19,243 nucleotides of DNA from JAICND01 sp040905905 (lineage in GTDB: Bacteria > Actinomycetota > Acidimicrobiia > Spongiisociales > ZC4RG35): contig JBBDQN010000049.1 of the NCBI GenBank assembly GCA_040905905.1, positions 1 through 19,243 on the forward strand. Reading direction: 5' to 3'. The notes under the pieces are model-generated. The model had not been told where the DNA came from and did no database searches. It saw nothing but the letters and a program-made list of their open reading frames with translations. Positions 1-7,573 of this stretch are shown here, one piece after another; within the stretch, counting starts at the first letter, position 1, and every line of letters starts with the position of its first letter. A program made the position numbers and the translations under genes.

Positions 1-9
1 TTCGCCGTA

Positions 10-42
10 CTCCCCCCAACGTCGCTTCGCTCCTGGGGGGAG
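10..42. repeat. Palindromic hairpin near window edge
   Basis: The arms CTCCCCCC (10-17) and GGGGGGAG (35-42) form a perfect 8-bp stem around a 17-nt loop that contains GCTTCGC. No T-tract follows on either strand, so a classical intrinsic terminator is doubtful. It could be the terminator-like end of a gene lying outside the window or one copy of a dispersed palindromic repeat. One copy alone cannot decide. The rest of 43-155 shows nothing I can identify. Confidence 0.4.
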
Positions 43-155
43 AAACAGTCGCTATCCACGGGCTCGGTTATCGGATCGACCCCGACACCCCACCCCAACG
101 CCGACGGCTCATAAGACAACACAACCACGGACCCCCATGGGATGAGAGCGTTCTG

Positions 156-161
156 TAGGCT
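156..161 (+). promoter_or_regulatory. Candidate -10 box, leaderless Rieske gene
   Basis: TAGGCT fits TANNNT and ends 8 nt before the GTG at 170. No Shine-Dalgarno is visible. Transcription would begin at or next to the start codon. No convincing -35 was seen. Confidence 0.4.
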
Positions 162-169
162 CGCCTTTA

Positions 170-520
170 GTGACTGATGAACTGGAAGTCGGACCCGCTT
201 CTGAACTCCCGCCCGGAACAGTCAAGGGTGCAGGTCCTTACGCAATCGGCAACGCGGACGGTGAGTTGTTTGCGGTCACTCGCCGCTGTCGTCACCTCTT
301 TGCTGACCTGGCCGGGGGCAGCATCGACGAAGCCGGTTGTCTGGTCTGTCCCTGGCATGGATCCAAATACGACGTCAAGACTGGTCGGATGGTGCGGGGC
401 CCGCAGGGGATCTTTGCGAAGATCCCGGGACTCGGTTTTGCCTATAAGGCCTTGACATTGATCGTGCCCCTGGGCCGGGGCAGAGTGTTCAAACGCGGCA
501 ACAATCTCTTCGTCAAATAG
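170..520 (+). CDS. Rieske [2Fe-2S] domain protein
   Basis: This 116-residue soluble protein carries a single Rieske domain. The cluster ligands are visible as C40-R-H42 and C60-P-W-H63 (in CLVCPWHGSKYDVKTG). The second cysteine of each ligand loop, which forms the disulfide in cytochrome bc1 Rieske proteins, is absent, so it resembles the low-potential ferredoxin or nitrite-reductase small-subunit type. There is no signal peptide or membrane segment, so it should act in the cytosol as an electron carrier. The C-terminal third (about 75-116) is basic and hydrophobic and diverges from the usual short ferredoxin tail. GTG at 170 is the first possible start after an in-frame TGA at 143, and a TANNNT box precedes it. 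It converges on the FAD oxidoreductase gene with 21 bp between the stops. A functional link to that enzyme is only inference. The Rieske assignment is firm; the partner is unknown. Confidence 0.88.
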   Translation: MTDELEVGPASELPPGTVKGAGPYAIGNADGELFAVTRRCRHLFADLAGGSIDEAGCLVCPWHGSKYDVKTGRMVRGPQGIFAKIPGLGFAYKALTLIVPLGRGRVFKRGNNLFVK

Positions 521-541
521 AGCTCATTACCCCGTTCACCC

Positions 542-1792
542 TCAGATTTGCCCGGTCTCCACGGTCTCGACCGACTTGACGTATGCCGGGTCCTTGTAGC
601 GGTCGAGTCTGAACGCAGGCGAGTAGTCGGGCAGCTCCCCCCCCGTGACGTAGAGCGAGACCAACTCGCCGGCGGCGGCCGCTGCCATCACCCCAAACCC
701 TGACAGCGCACCGACCACATAGCCACCCTCAACCGGCAGGGGCCCGATCAATGGACGGTTCTCGCGGGTCTTGGTGTAGTACCCACCGTCAACCACTGGT
801 TGCGGCAACCGGTCGCGGTACGGAGCCAATCCGGGAAGCATGGTTGTCATGCCTTTCATCACAACCTCTGGATAGAGCCGATCCTCGGGAAGGGGCCAGA
901 CCGGCTCTTGGATCAGGCGGTGGTATTCCCACAGAGCCAGCAGCCAGGGTGACTCGACTCCCCCCTCCGGGCGCCCGTGACAGCCCGGGGGCATTTCCCC
1001 AAGAAGATCGAGCCGACCCTCGGCTTCGAGCTGTGAGCGTTCGTGCTCGGACCAATCGAGGACGATGGGATCGCTCCAGATCAACATGGGCGCATCTCGC
1101 GGGAACAAACTCAGATGATCGCGAAACCCGACCTTGAGGTGAACCTCTGAATACACGGGCAGTGCGACCTCAAGCAGATGTCCCACCTCGCCCAGCATCG
1201 GACCGGCTGCATTGACGAAGAACGAGGTCTCGACCCTGCTCGAACCATCGAGCACCGCTGCCGTCACCTTTCCGCCGAACGTCTCGACGCCAGTCACAGT
1301 TGCCCGGAGCACCGTCACGCCGGACACCGCCAGCATCCAGGCGCCTAGTTGTTGGGCGGAGAACCATCCGGCCCTGCGGGCGTGCAGCCCACCCAAAGCC
1401 TTTTTGGTGATGTAGGGAAACTTGCTCCGTAGATCGCCGCCGTCGGCCAAGAACTCCACGCCGAGGTGTCCCATACGCACAGAGTCGTCTGACCAACCGG
1501 CGAGCCGATCGTGGTCGGAGGTCACGAACAGATAACCCCGGCGGCTGAGATGGAAAGCGTCGTCGCTCTCGACAGCCATCGCTTCAAGCAAATCGATAGA
1601 GCGATTCATCAATGCTGCCATCGGGGCGTTGGGCCACCAATTGCGATAGCACTCGGTGGACTTGTCGGAGGTCAGGGTCAAAGGGGGCCGAGGATCGACT
1701 ACCACCACGTCCTTTAGCCCAGCCCGGGATAGATGAAAGGCGGTGGAGACCCCGGCGATTCCCGCCCCGCAGACGACGGCCCCAGCCTTCAC
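542..1792 (-). CDS. FAD-dependent oxidoreductase, DAO/sarcosine-oxidase-like family
   Basis: The 416-residue protein begins with a Rossmann dinucleotide motif, G9-A-G11-I-A-G14, with D33 at the end of the second strand, which is typical of binding FAD through its ADP part. The C-terminal region has the family signature TRENRPLIGPLP followed by a glycine-rich FAD-contact stretch (VVGALSGFGVMAAAAAGEL). Members of this DAO family oxidise the C-N bond of amino acids or N-methylated amines such as glycine, sarcosine or D-amino acids, giving H2O2 or passing electrons on. The substrate cannot be read from sequence. The cysteine that links FAD covalently in monomeric sarcosine oxidase is not apparent at the expected place. 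The start is GTG and overlaps the stop of the MoaD-like gene by 4 nt (GTGA), so it is the last gene of the minus-strand operon and probably coupled. There is no signal peptide, so it is cytosolic. Confidence 0.85.
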   Translation of the reverse strand: MKAGAVVCGAGIAGVSTAFHLSRAGLKDVVVVDPRPPLTLTSDKSTECYRNWWPNAPMAALMNRSIDLLEAMAVESDDAFHLSRRGYLFVTSDHDRLAGWSDDSVRMGHLGVEFLADGGDLRSKFPYITKKALGGLHARRAGWFSAQQLGAWMLAVSGVTVLRATVTGVETFGGKVTAAVLDGSSRVETSFFVNAAGPMLGEVGHLLEVALPVYSEVHLKVGFRDHLSLFPRDAPMLIWSDPIVLDWSEHERSQLEAEGRLDLLGEMPPGCHGRPEGGVESPWLLALWEYHRLIQEPVWPLPEDRLYPEVVMKGMTTMLPGLAPYRDRLPQPVVDGGYYTKTRENRPLIGPLPVEGGYVVGALSGFGVMAAAAAGELVSLYVTGGELPDYSPAFRLDRYKDPAYVKSVETVETGQI

Positions 1793-2064
1793 CCGCCGGA
1801 AACCGCCTGCAAGAAGGTGATCTCACTTCCATCGGCCAAAGCCGGCGAGCGATCCTCGAGACGGGTCTGGTGCCCATCGACGAAACACATCACATGGGGC
1901 CGCAACCGGGACTGCTCGTCAAACAGGTGCACCCGCAGCGTTGGGTGACGGTCGAGCAACGCGCCGATGGCGTCCCCCAATGTTTCACCCTCAACCTCAA
2001 CCCTGCGCTCCGGTCCCATCGCTGGCTCCAGAAGCCGGGGGAGCACGACCACCGCCCGCGGCAT
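1789..2064 (-). CDS. MoaD/ThiS-like small sulfur-carrier protein
   Basis: This is a 91-residue beta-grasp protein of MoaD/ThiS type. The core runs VEVEGETLGDAIGALLDRHP, and the protein ends in ...QAVSGG, a free Gly-Gly tail. In this family an E1-like enzyme (MoeB, ThiF) adenylates the tail, which then becomes a thiocarboxylate that donates sulfur, or is conjugated in ubiquitin-like fashion. The reading frame extends 18 codons upstream, but I chose the ATG at 2064 because it overlaps the TGA of the upstream gene by one base (TGATG) and begins just before the conserved fold. Its own stop overlaps the following oxidase gene by 4 nt. No E1, molybdopterin or thiamine gene is present in the window, so the pathway served is unknown. 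Being sandwiched between a BNR-repeat protein and an FAD oxidase argues against a standard moa role. Confidence 0.8.
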   Translation of the reverse strand: MPRAVVVLPRLLEPAMGPERRVEVEGETLGDAIGALLDRHPTLRVHLFDEQSRLRPHVMCFVDGHQTRLEDRSPALADGSEITFLQAVSGG

Positions 2065-3092
2065 CAGAGATCGGCCAGAGCGAAGACCCTGGGAAAGGAG
2101 AAGGGCAGGGTCGACCATGAGTCGCCCGTGTCCTGCGACTGGTAGATGGTGCCACCCGTCGTCCCAAAGGTGATCCCACCTCTCTGATCGAGTGTCATAG
2201 CCTTGCGCAACACGCCCGTGAACTGCGGGGCGGCGGCCCAGCCGTCACCGGATAGTTCCCAGCTGTCGCCGTCATTCTTCGACCGGTATGCCGCCAGTTG
2301 TCCATCGACCGGCAGTCGGTTGGTGTCAGCCTCCAGCGGCACCACGAACAGATTGCCGCTGCCGTGGTCGCGGCCGATAGCGAATCCAAAGTTAGCGGGG
2401 AGACCTTCTTCGATCCGTTCCCAATGATCTCCACCGTCGGTTGTCCGATATACGCCTCGATGGTCCTGACGCCAGATTCGGTTGGGGTTTTCAGGGTCGG
2501 CGGTCAGGCCATGCACGCACCATCCTTCGGCGGTGGTCTCGTCCTCGTCGGGTCCGACAGTGGGCGGGACGCCTTGATCGACCCGGTCGAATGACTCCCC
2601 GTCGTCCTCAGAGCGGAACACCCCGACCGCGGAAATCCCCACCCACATCCGGTGCCCGTCATGAAGGATGTGATGGGCGCACATCCCACCTGCCCCCGGA
2701 TACCAGCTTTGACGGCTGGGGTGTTCATTGAGGGCTGGGACCGGTTCCCAAGTGAGACCGTTGTCCGCAGAACGAAACAGCCCGGCGTCATCAACCCCTG
2801 CATAGAGCATCTGTCCGTTCTTCGAGAATGCCCAGATCTGGTTGAGCTTGCGCTCCGATCCTTCGGCAAAAGCAGGGCCGGCCGCGACTTGTTCCCACTC
2901 GACCAGGTCGGGGCTGCGATGCACGGAGGCTCCGAACCAGTTGGAGGCGAGCCCGGCCAGATAGGTCCCGTCGGGAGCGACCCCGAAGGCCGTTACTTTC
3001 CATCCGGGGAAAAGCGGTCCCCGGACCTGCCAATCCGGTTCGTTGGTGACAACGTAGGCACCCTTCTCGGTGCCAACTGCAAGTGTCTTCAT
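2064..3092 (-). CDS. BNR/Asp-box repeat beta-propeller protein
   Basis: The 342-residue protein contains five Asp-box (BNR) motifs of the S/T-x-D-x-G-x-x-W/F kind, near residues 108-115 (RSADNGLTWE), 161-168 (RSEDDGESFD), 217-224 (RTTDGGDHWE), 271-278 (RSKNDGDSWE) and 319-326 (QSQDTGDSWS). A degenerate sixth lies at 59-66. Such repeats form beta-propellers found in sialidases and in Ycf48-like assembly factors. I see no complete sialidase catalytic set, so calling it an exo-sialidase would over-read the fold. There is no signal peptide, which is unusual for this fold because many BNR proteins are exported; this one should be cytosolic. The ATG at 3092 overlaps the TGA of the hydrolase gene (ATGA) and has GGAG just upstream, and its TGA overlaps the MoaD-like start. 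It may be a scaffold or binding partner for the MoaD-like protein, which is inference from the tight coupling. Confidence 0.75.
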   Translation of the reverse strand: MKTLAVGTEKGAYVVTNEPDWQVRGPLFPGWKVTAFGVAPDGTYLAGLASNWFGASVHRSPDLVEWEQVAAGPAFAEGSERKLNQIWAFSKNGQMLYAGVDDAGLFRSADNGLTWEPVPALNEHPSRQSWYPGAGGMCAHHILHDGHRMWVGISAVGVFRSEDDGESFDRVDQGVPPTVGPDEDETTAEGWCVHGLTADPENPNRIWRQDHRGVYRTTDGGDHWERIEEGLPANFGFAIGRDHGSGNLFVVPLEADTNRLPVDGQLAAYRSKNDGDSWELSGDGWAAAPQFTGVLRKAMTLDQRGGITFGTTGGTIYQSQDTGDSWSTLPFSFPRVFALADL

Positions 3093-4240
3093 GACTCCAT
3101 GATGCCCTGGCCCGGGGGGAGATGTCGCTCCGATACCGCTCGATTCAAGAAGGACTCCGTCAACGCCGCCAGAGCCCTGGTTCTGACTCCTCCCAGCGCA
3201 TCGAAGGCATGTTGGGCTCCCGCGACCTCAACCATCTCGACCTGGGCGCCCGCTTCCTTTAGGGCTGCAGCGAAATATCGACTCTCGCCAATCGGCACCA
3301 ACGAGTCGTGGGTGCCGTGAACGACCAGGAAAGGGGGAGCGTCGGCGTGGACCTGGTCGATGGGGGACGCCGCCCGGTAGAGCTCGGGGGCGCGATCCGG
3401 TGTGGACTTCATCACGTTGCGGGGGATCAGCGGCCAGTCAACGCGGGTCTTGTTCCGATTGAAGAAGTCGTAGATCCCGTAGAGGACGACCGCAGCGGAA
3501 ACAGACGTTTCACTCTTTCCCAGCGCTGCGAGCGCAGCCAAGTGAGCCCCCGAGGAGCCGCCGGCGATGGCGACCCGCATTGGGTCAACTCCGTGGTCGG
3601 ATCCAGTCGAGCGGGCCCATCGAATCGCCTGCTCCACTGCGAGCAAGTGTTCGGGGAAAGTTGCGCCTGGGGAAAACGGATATCGGATGTTGAGTACTAC
3701 CCAGCCATTGGCAGCCAAGTGATGAGTAATAGTTCGGAACTGCCGGCGGGGGTTGCCACCACCCCAACTCCCACCGTGGACGTAGATGAGGGTGGGGGAG
3801 GGCCCGTTAGCTCCACGCGCCCGATAGAGGTCCAAACCGAGTCCTGGGACGTATTCGAGGCCATCTACGCGTTCGATGGCTTCCGGGACTCGAAATGGCA
3901 CCGACGAGATTCGCTGATGCCATGCCACGTCCACTGGTCGATGGCCCATTCGTCGCGCTCCGGCATAGGCACGCCGGGCCGATTCGAGTTGCATGATCTG
4001 GGCGGCGACTACGAGCGCCAGCCCGACCCGACCCATTGGAAGATCGAGCCCTCCGGCGGCAACGAGAAGACCGGCTATCAGCGTTCGGATGGCCAGATAT
4101 AGCCAGGGGGCTTCACCGACGATCATCGCCGGGAGCCAGATCGCCGGAAATCGGCTCGTCGGCGGAGAGGGTTTGCGCAGCCCGTTGACCCCGGTGATTA
4201 GGGCCACGAATCCGTATACGAAGAGGAGTGCCGAAGCCAC
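3089..4240 (-). CDS. Membrane-anchored alpha/beta-hydrolase (HSL-type esterase)
   Basis: From the proposed GTG at 4240 the protein has 383 residues. The first ~90 hold about three hydrophobic segments (ALLFVYGFVALITGV, LYLAIRTLIAGLLVAAG and VGLALVVAAQIMQL), so it is probably tethered to the membrane. The rest is an alpha/beta-hydrolase with the HGGSWGGG oxyanion-hole motif (about 155-162), the nucleophile elbow GGSSGAH (Ser about 229), Asp in HGTHDSLVP (about 312) and His in GAQHAF (about 344), forming a complete catalytic triad. It should cleave an ester; the substrate is unknown. The open frame continues 42 codons further upstream into the permease gene, but that extension is low-complexity Gly/Arg sequence read from another frame, so I rejected it. 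The GTG lies 8 nt after the permease stop. The gene's own TGA overlaps the next ATG (ATGA). The start is uncertain and no clear Shine-Dalgarno was seen. Confidence 0.78.
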   Translation of the reverse strand: MASALLFVYGFVALITGVNGLRKPSPPTSRFPAIWLPAMIVGEAPWLYLAIRTLIAGLLVAAGGLDLPMGRVGLALVVAAQIMQLESARRAYAGARRMGHRPVDVAWHQRISSVPFRVPEAIERVDGLEYVPGLGLDLYRARGANGPSPTLIYVHGGSWGGGNPRRQFRTITHHLAANGWVVLNIRYPFSPGATFPEHLLAVEQAIRWARSTGSDHGVDPMRVAIAGGSSGAHLAALAALGKSETSVSAAVVLYGIYDFFNRNKTRVDWPLIPRNVMKSTPDRAPELYRAASPIDQVHADAPPFLVVHGTHDSLVPIGESRYFAAALKEAGAQVEMVEVAGAQHAFDALGGVRTRALAALTESFLNRAVSERHLPPGQGIMES

Positions 4241-4248
4241 GAATTGCT

Positions 4249-6780
4249 CTATTCGTAGGCGATCGCTTCGAGGATGTTTCGCCTGCCCGCTCGCCAGGCG
4301 GGGATCAGCGCCGCCACCACCCCGGCTACCGCAGCTGCCCCCAGAGCCAACGCCAGGCCACCCCACGGCACCGAGAGGAAGAGAACGTCGTCCTCGAGAG
4401 CCGTCACCACGGCCCAGGCGAAGAAGAGGCCAAGAGTGACGCCGAGGACACCACCGAGGATGGCGATCAGCATCGACTCCCAGGTGATCGACTGCCGGAG
4501 CTGGTTGCGGCTCAATCCCACCGCCCGCACCAGGCCAATCTCTCTGGTTCTTTCGAAAACGGACAGGGTCAGGGTATTGGTTATGCCCACCACCGCGATC
4601 ACGACCGACACTCCGAGGAGGCCAAATACCAAGAGCACTAGCTGGTCAATTTGTTGCGACGTCTGCTCTCTGAACTCACTTTGGTCGAGCACCTGAACGC
4701 CGGCAAACGGCTCGACCACGTTCTCTGTGGCCACCCGTCCCGCTTCGAGGGTGACCCCCTCCGCCAGCGCAATGAAGATCTGGTCATCGAACTGCTCGGT
4801 GAAGTTGGCGGTGAAACTGTCGAGACTGACCAACAGACCCGCACCAAGACCGCGGGCGTCGTAGATGGCAGCCAGACGGAAGTCCTGATCACCCGTACGA
4901 GCAAACCGGACCGTGACGGTGTCTCCCAATTCGATGCCCAACGCCTCGGCCAGCCCGCTGCGGGCTCCGATGGTTCCCGGGCCGATATCGGTGATGGCGC
5001 CGGCCGTCACAGTGAAGTCGACCACTTGCTCTAAGAGCGCAGGATCACCTCCTATCAGGAAACGGGTCTCTTCCGCTACCTCTACCTGGCCGCCCCGCAC
5101 GCGGGCGGCCAGGTCGATCTCGGGCAGTAGAGCCAGTTGATCGGCGATTTCGGGCGACAACCTGCTGCCGCCGAAACCTGCGGGCGCTACGACCAGATCG
5201 GCCCGGAATCGCTGATCCAACAACCGTCCGGCGGTGGCATCGAGCGACTCGGCGAGAATCAACACAAGGCTCACCAGCGCCAGGCCAACCATCAGGGCCG
5301 AAGCGGTGGCGGCGGTGCGGCGGGGACTGCGACCAGCGTTGTCGACCGCCAGGCGGCCCGGTACCCCCAGCGATCGGAGCGGTCGACCAAGTGTGGCGGT
5401 GACCGGGCGGGCGACCACCGCGGCCAGGATTCCGACCCCGATAAAAATCAACCCGGCCCCTGCCCCCACCAGGGCGATGTCGGGGATGGTCTGGTTCTCC
5501 CGCTCCCAAAGGAGACCTGCGGCCAGGATCGCCAATCCGATCGCAACGATCGATCCACCCATGATTCCTCGCCTCCGCAGCGAACCGGCGGCGGGAGGGA
5601 TGTGGACCTGTTGGAGCGCGGCAACCGGCGGAACGCGGGAGGCCGCTCGTGCGGGTAGCACCGCAGAAACGAGAGTGATGATCAGACCGGTGCCAAGTGC
5701 CACCGCCACCGTCCTGGGCTGCAACTCGAAAGGTGCCGCGGGCAAGGACCCTCCAAACGAGAGGAGGCGCCTGATCAATTGCGCGAGTAACACCCCCAGA
5801 CCGATTCCAAAGATGGCAGCGACGACTCCAAGTACCCCCGCCTCGCCCAGGACCATCCAGGTCACCTGGCGACGCGACGCCCCCACGGCCCGGAGCAAGG
5901 CCAATTCCCGGGTGCGCTGAGCCACGATGATGCGGAAGGTGTTTTGGATCAGGAACGCCGCCACAAAGACGGTCACTCCGGCGAAGACCAGCAGGAAGGT
6001 GTTGAGGAACCCGAGGGCATCTTTGAAGGTCGCCAGTTGTTCCTGGGCGGCGGTCTGTCCCGAAACCGCCTCGACGCCCTCCGGGAGGATCTCCTCAATG
6101 GCACGGATCAACTCATCGATGTTGTCGCTGTCCGTCCCGGTGACTTCGATCGTCAGCACTTTGCCGGGGAGTCCCAGAACTTCCTGGGCGGTCGTGAGGG
6201 GGACATAGGCCGATACCGAACCACCGAAGCTGTCGAAGCCCTCCAGGCTGGCTGTGCCGGTGAAAGCAAAAGTCTGCGGTTCGCCGACCCCGATCAACTG
6301 AATAGCCTCGCCGAGCGCGACCTCAAGACGGCGAGCGGTGGCGGGGTCGAGCGCCACTTCGCCTGGGCCGGTTGGCCGCACACCCGACCGGACTCCGAAG
6401 TCGGGGATAAGTCCGGGCCAGCTCACAACGAAGGTCGGCGGCCCACCGGTGACCACCGCTTCGCCATCGATGACGACCTGGGCGAACCCGAAAATGCTGC
6501 CCTCGGCTGCCTCCACCCCTGGGGTCTGTGCAACTTCTTCAACGAGGCCTTCGTCGAGCGGTTCGCCCTGGGCGAAGTTGAGATCGCTGTCGATCACGGG
6601 CCGTACCTGGACATCGAAGCCGGCCAGAGTTGCTCCGAACAGATCGTCAAAGGCGCGGCCGAGGCTGTCCGTGAACATGAAGCTGGCCGACACCAGTCCC
6701 ACTCCGAGGGCGATCGACAAACCGGTCAGCGCGAAGCGGAGTTTGTGTCCGAGCAGGCTCTTCCAGGTTGCGCGCAACAT
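4249..6780 (-). CDS. FtsX/MacB-type ABC transporter permease
   Basis: This 843-residue permease has duplicated architecture. An N-terminal transmembrane helix (about 14-36) is followed by a large extracytoplasmic domain (about 40-250) and three helices (about 258-282, 306-334 and 352-378). Two more helices (about 405-460) and one at about 488-510 precede a second extracytoplasmic domain (about 515-705). A final FtsX triplet lies at about 712-738, 768-795 and 803-828. It carries FtsX signatures such as TRELALLRAVGASRRQ and TREIGLVRAVGLSRNQ. Type VII ABC systems of this kind usually do mechanical work across the membrane, such as moving lipids, lipoproteins or peptides or signalling, rather than importing small solutes. 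The ATG abuts the ATPase stop and has GGAG 7-8 nt upstream, so the pair is co-translated. The substrate is unknown; the downstream membrane esterase is a plausible partner only by position. Confidence 0.9.
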   Translation of the reverse strand: MLRATWKSLLGHKLRFALTGLSIALGVGLVSASFMFTDSLGRAFDDLFGATLAGFDVQVRPVIDSDLNFAQGEPLDEGLVEEVAQTPGVEAAEGSIFGFAQVVIDGEAVVTGGPPTFVVSWPGLIPDFGVRSGVRPTGPGEVALDPATARRLEVALGEAIQLIGVGEPQTFAFTGTASLEGFDSFGGSVSAYVPLTTAQEVLGLPGKVLTIEVTGTDSDNIDELIRAIEEILPEGVEAVSGQTAAQEQLATFKDALGFLNTFLLVFAGVTVFVAAFLIQNTFRIIVAQRTRELALLRAVGASRRQVTWMVLGEAGVLGVVAAIFGIGLGVLLAQLIRRLLSFGGSLPAAPFELQPRTVAVALGTGLIITLVSAVLPARAASRVPPVAALQQVHIPPAAGSLRRRGIMGGSIVAIGLAILAAGLLWERENQTIPDIALVGAGAGLIFIGVGILAAVVARPVTATLGRPLRSLGVPGRLAVDNAGRSPRRTAATASALMVGLALVSLVLILAESLDATAGRLLDQRFRADLVVAPAGFGGSRLSPEIADQLALLPEIDLAARVRGGQVEVAEETRFLIGGDPALLEQVVDFTVTAGAITDIGPGTIGARSGLAEALGIELGDTVTVRFARTGDQDFRLAAIYDARGLGAGLLVSLDSFTANFTEQFDDQIFIALAEGVTLEAGRVATENVVEPFAGVQVLDQSEFREQTSQQIDQLVLLVFGLLGVSVVIAVVGITNTLTLSVFERTREIGLVRAVGLSRNQLRQSITWESMLIAILGGVLGVTLGLFFAWAVVTALEDDVLFLSVPWGGLALALGAAAVAGVVAALIPAWRAGRRNILEAIAYE

Positions 6781-7509
6781 TCAGGACTCCAGCGACTTCA
6801 CCCGGTCGAGGACCCGCTCCGCGGTCGGAGCCATGAGTTCGTCGATGACCCTTCCATCGGAAAGGAAGACCACACGATCTGAAAAGGCGGCCGCGTTGGC
6901 ATCGTGAGTCACGAGGACGATCGTTTGTTGGTGGTCGTCTACAGCAGCGCGGAGAAAGCTGAGGAGTTCGTGACCCGAACGCGAGTCGAGGTTGCCGGAA
7001 GGTTCATCGGCAAAGATCAAGTCGGGACGGGTGACCATGGCCCGGGCTGCAGCCACTCGTTGTTGTTGACCGCCTGAGAGCTCGGAAGGGCGATGACGTA
7101 GCCGATCGCCCAGTCGCAGGGTTTTCACCACTTGATCGAACCAGGCCCGGTCAGGAGTTCTGCCGGCGATGTCGATCGGGAGGGTGATGTTCTCGCTGGC
7201 CGAAAGGGTTGGAACGAGATTGAAGGCCTGGAAGACAAAGCCGACCCGGTCCCGGCGCAGGCGGGTCAACTCGCGGTCATCGAGAAGGGAGAGGTCGGTG
7301 TCACCGATCATGACCCGACCCGACGTGAGCCCATCGAGCCCGGCCAGACAGTGGAGGAGAGTTGACTTACCCGAACCCGACGCCCCCATGATGGCCGTGA
7401 ATTGTCCGGCCGGAAGGTCGAGATTGATTCCGTTCAATGCCCGCACCGCCCCGGGCCCGTCTCCATAAATCTTGACTGCTTCTACTGCTCGGGCTGCCAT
7501 TCGGGTCAT
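6781..7509 (-). CDS. ABC transporter ATP-binding protein (MacB/LolD type)
   Basis: The 242-residue ATPase has every ABC motif: Walker A GASGSGKST (42-50), Q-loop glutamine near 94 (VFQAFNLVPTLS), signature LSGGQQQRVAAARA (from 144), Walker B LIFADEP with D168-E169, D-loop SGNLDSR and the switch histidine in VTHD (about 202). The NLVPTLSASENI stretch is typical of the LolD/MacB/FtsE group that drives FtsX-type permeases. It heads the six-gene operon and immediately precedes the permease. ATG at 7509 was chosen because a TAGCCT hexamer ends 9 nt upstream. A second ATG three codons in (7500) is possible and would remove only M-T-R. No Shine-Dalgarno is present, which favours leaderless initiation. 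Confidence 0.94.
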   Translation of the reverse strand: MTRMAARAVEAVKIYGDGPGAVRALNGINLDLPAGQFTAIMGASGSGKSTLLHCLAGLDGLTSGRVMIGDTDLSLLDDRELTRLRRDRVGFVFQAFNLVPTLSASENITLPIDIAGRTPDRAWFDQVVKTLRLGDRLRHRPSELSGGQQQRVAAARAMVTRPDLIFADEPSGNLDSRSGHELLSFLRAAVDDHQQTIVLVTHDANAAAFSDRVVFLSDGRVIDELMAPTAERVLDRVKSLES

Positions 7510-7518
7510 TGGTTGGCG

Positions 7519-7524
7519 AGGCTA
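7519..7524 (-). promoter_or_regulatory. Candidate -10 box of the six-gene operon
   Basis: On the minus strand TAGCCT ends 9 nt before the ATG of the ABC ATPase gene. A weak TTACAG lies 18 nt upstream (7543-7548). The 64-bp gap to the next gene has room for only this promoter. Confidence 0.35.
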
Positions 7525-7573
7525 GGAAGCAGTCGGGCCAATCTGTAACCACGGCTCGGCACCCACCCCGGGC

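Noticed and set aside
3308..4102. 264-codon plus-strand open frame
   Set aside because: It is antisense to the hydrolase gene, whose catalytic triad is intact, and has no recognisable domain.
4241..4366. Upstream extension of the hydrolase into the permease gene
   Set aside because: The extra residues are Gly/Arg-rich low-complexity sequence from another frame of the conserved FtsX C-terminus.
5944..6882. 312-codon plus-strand open frame
   Set aside because: It is antisense to the permease and ATPase genes. Its composition is that of a reverse-complement shadow, with no domain.
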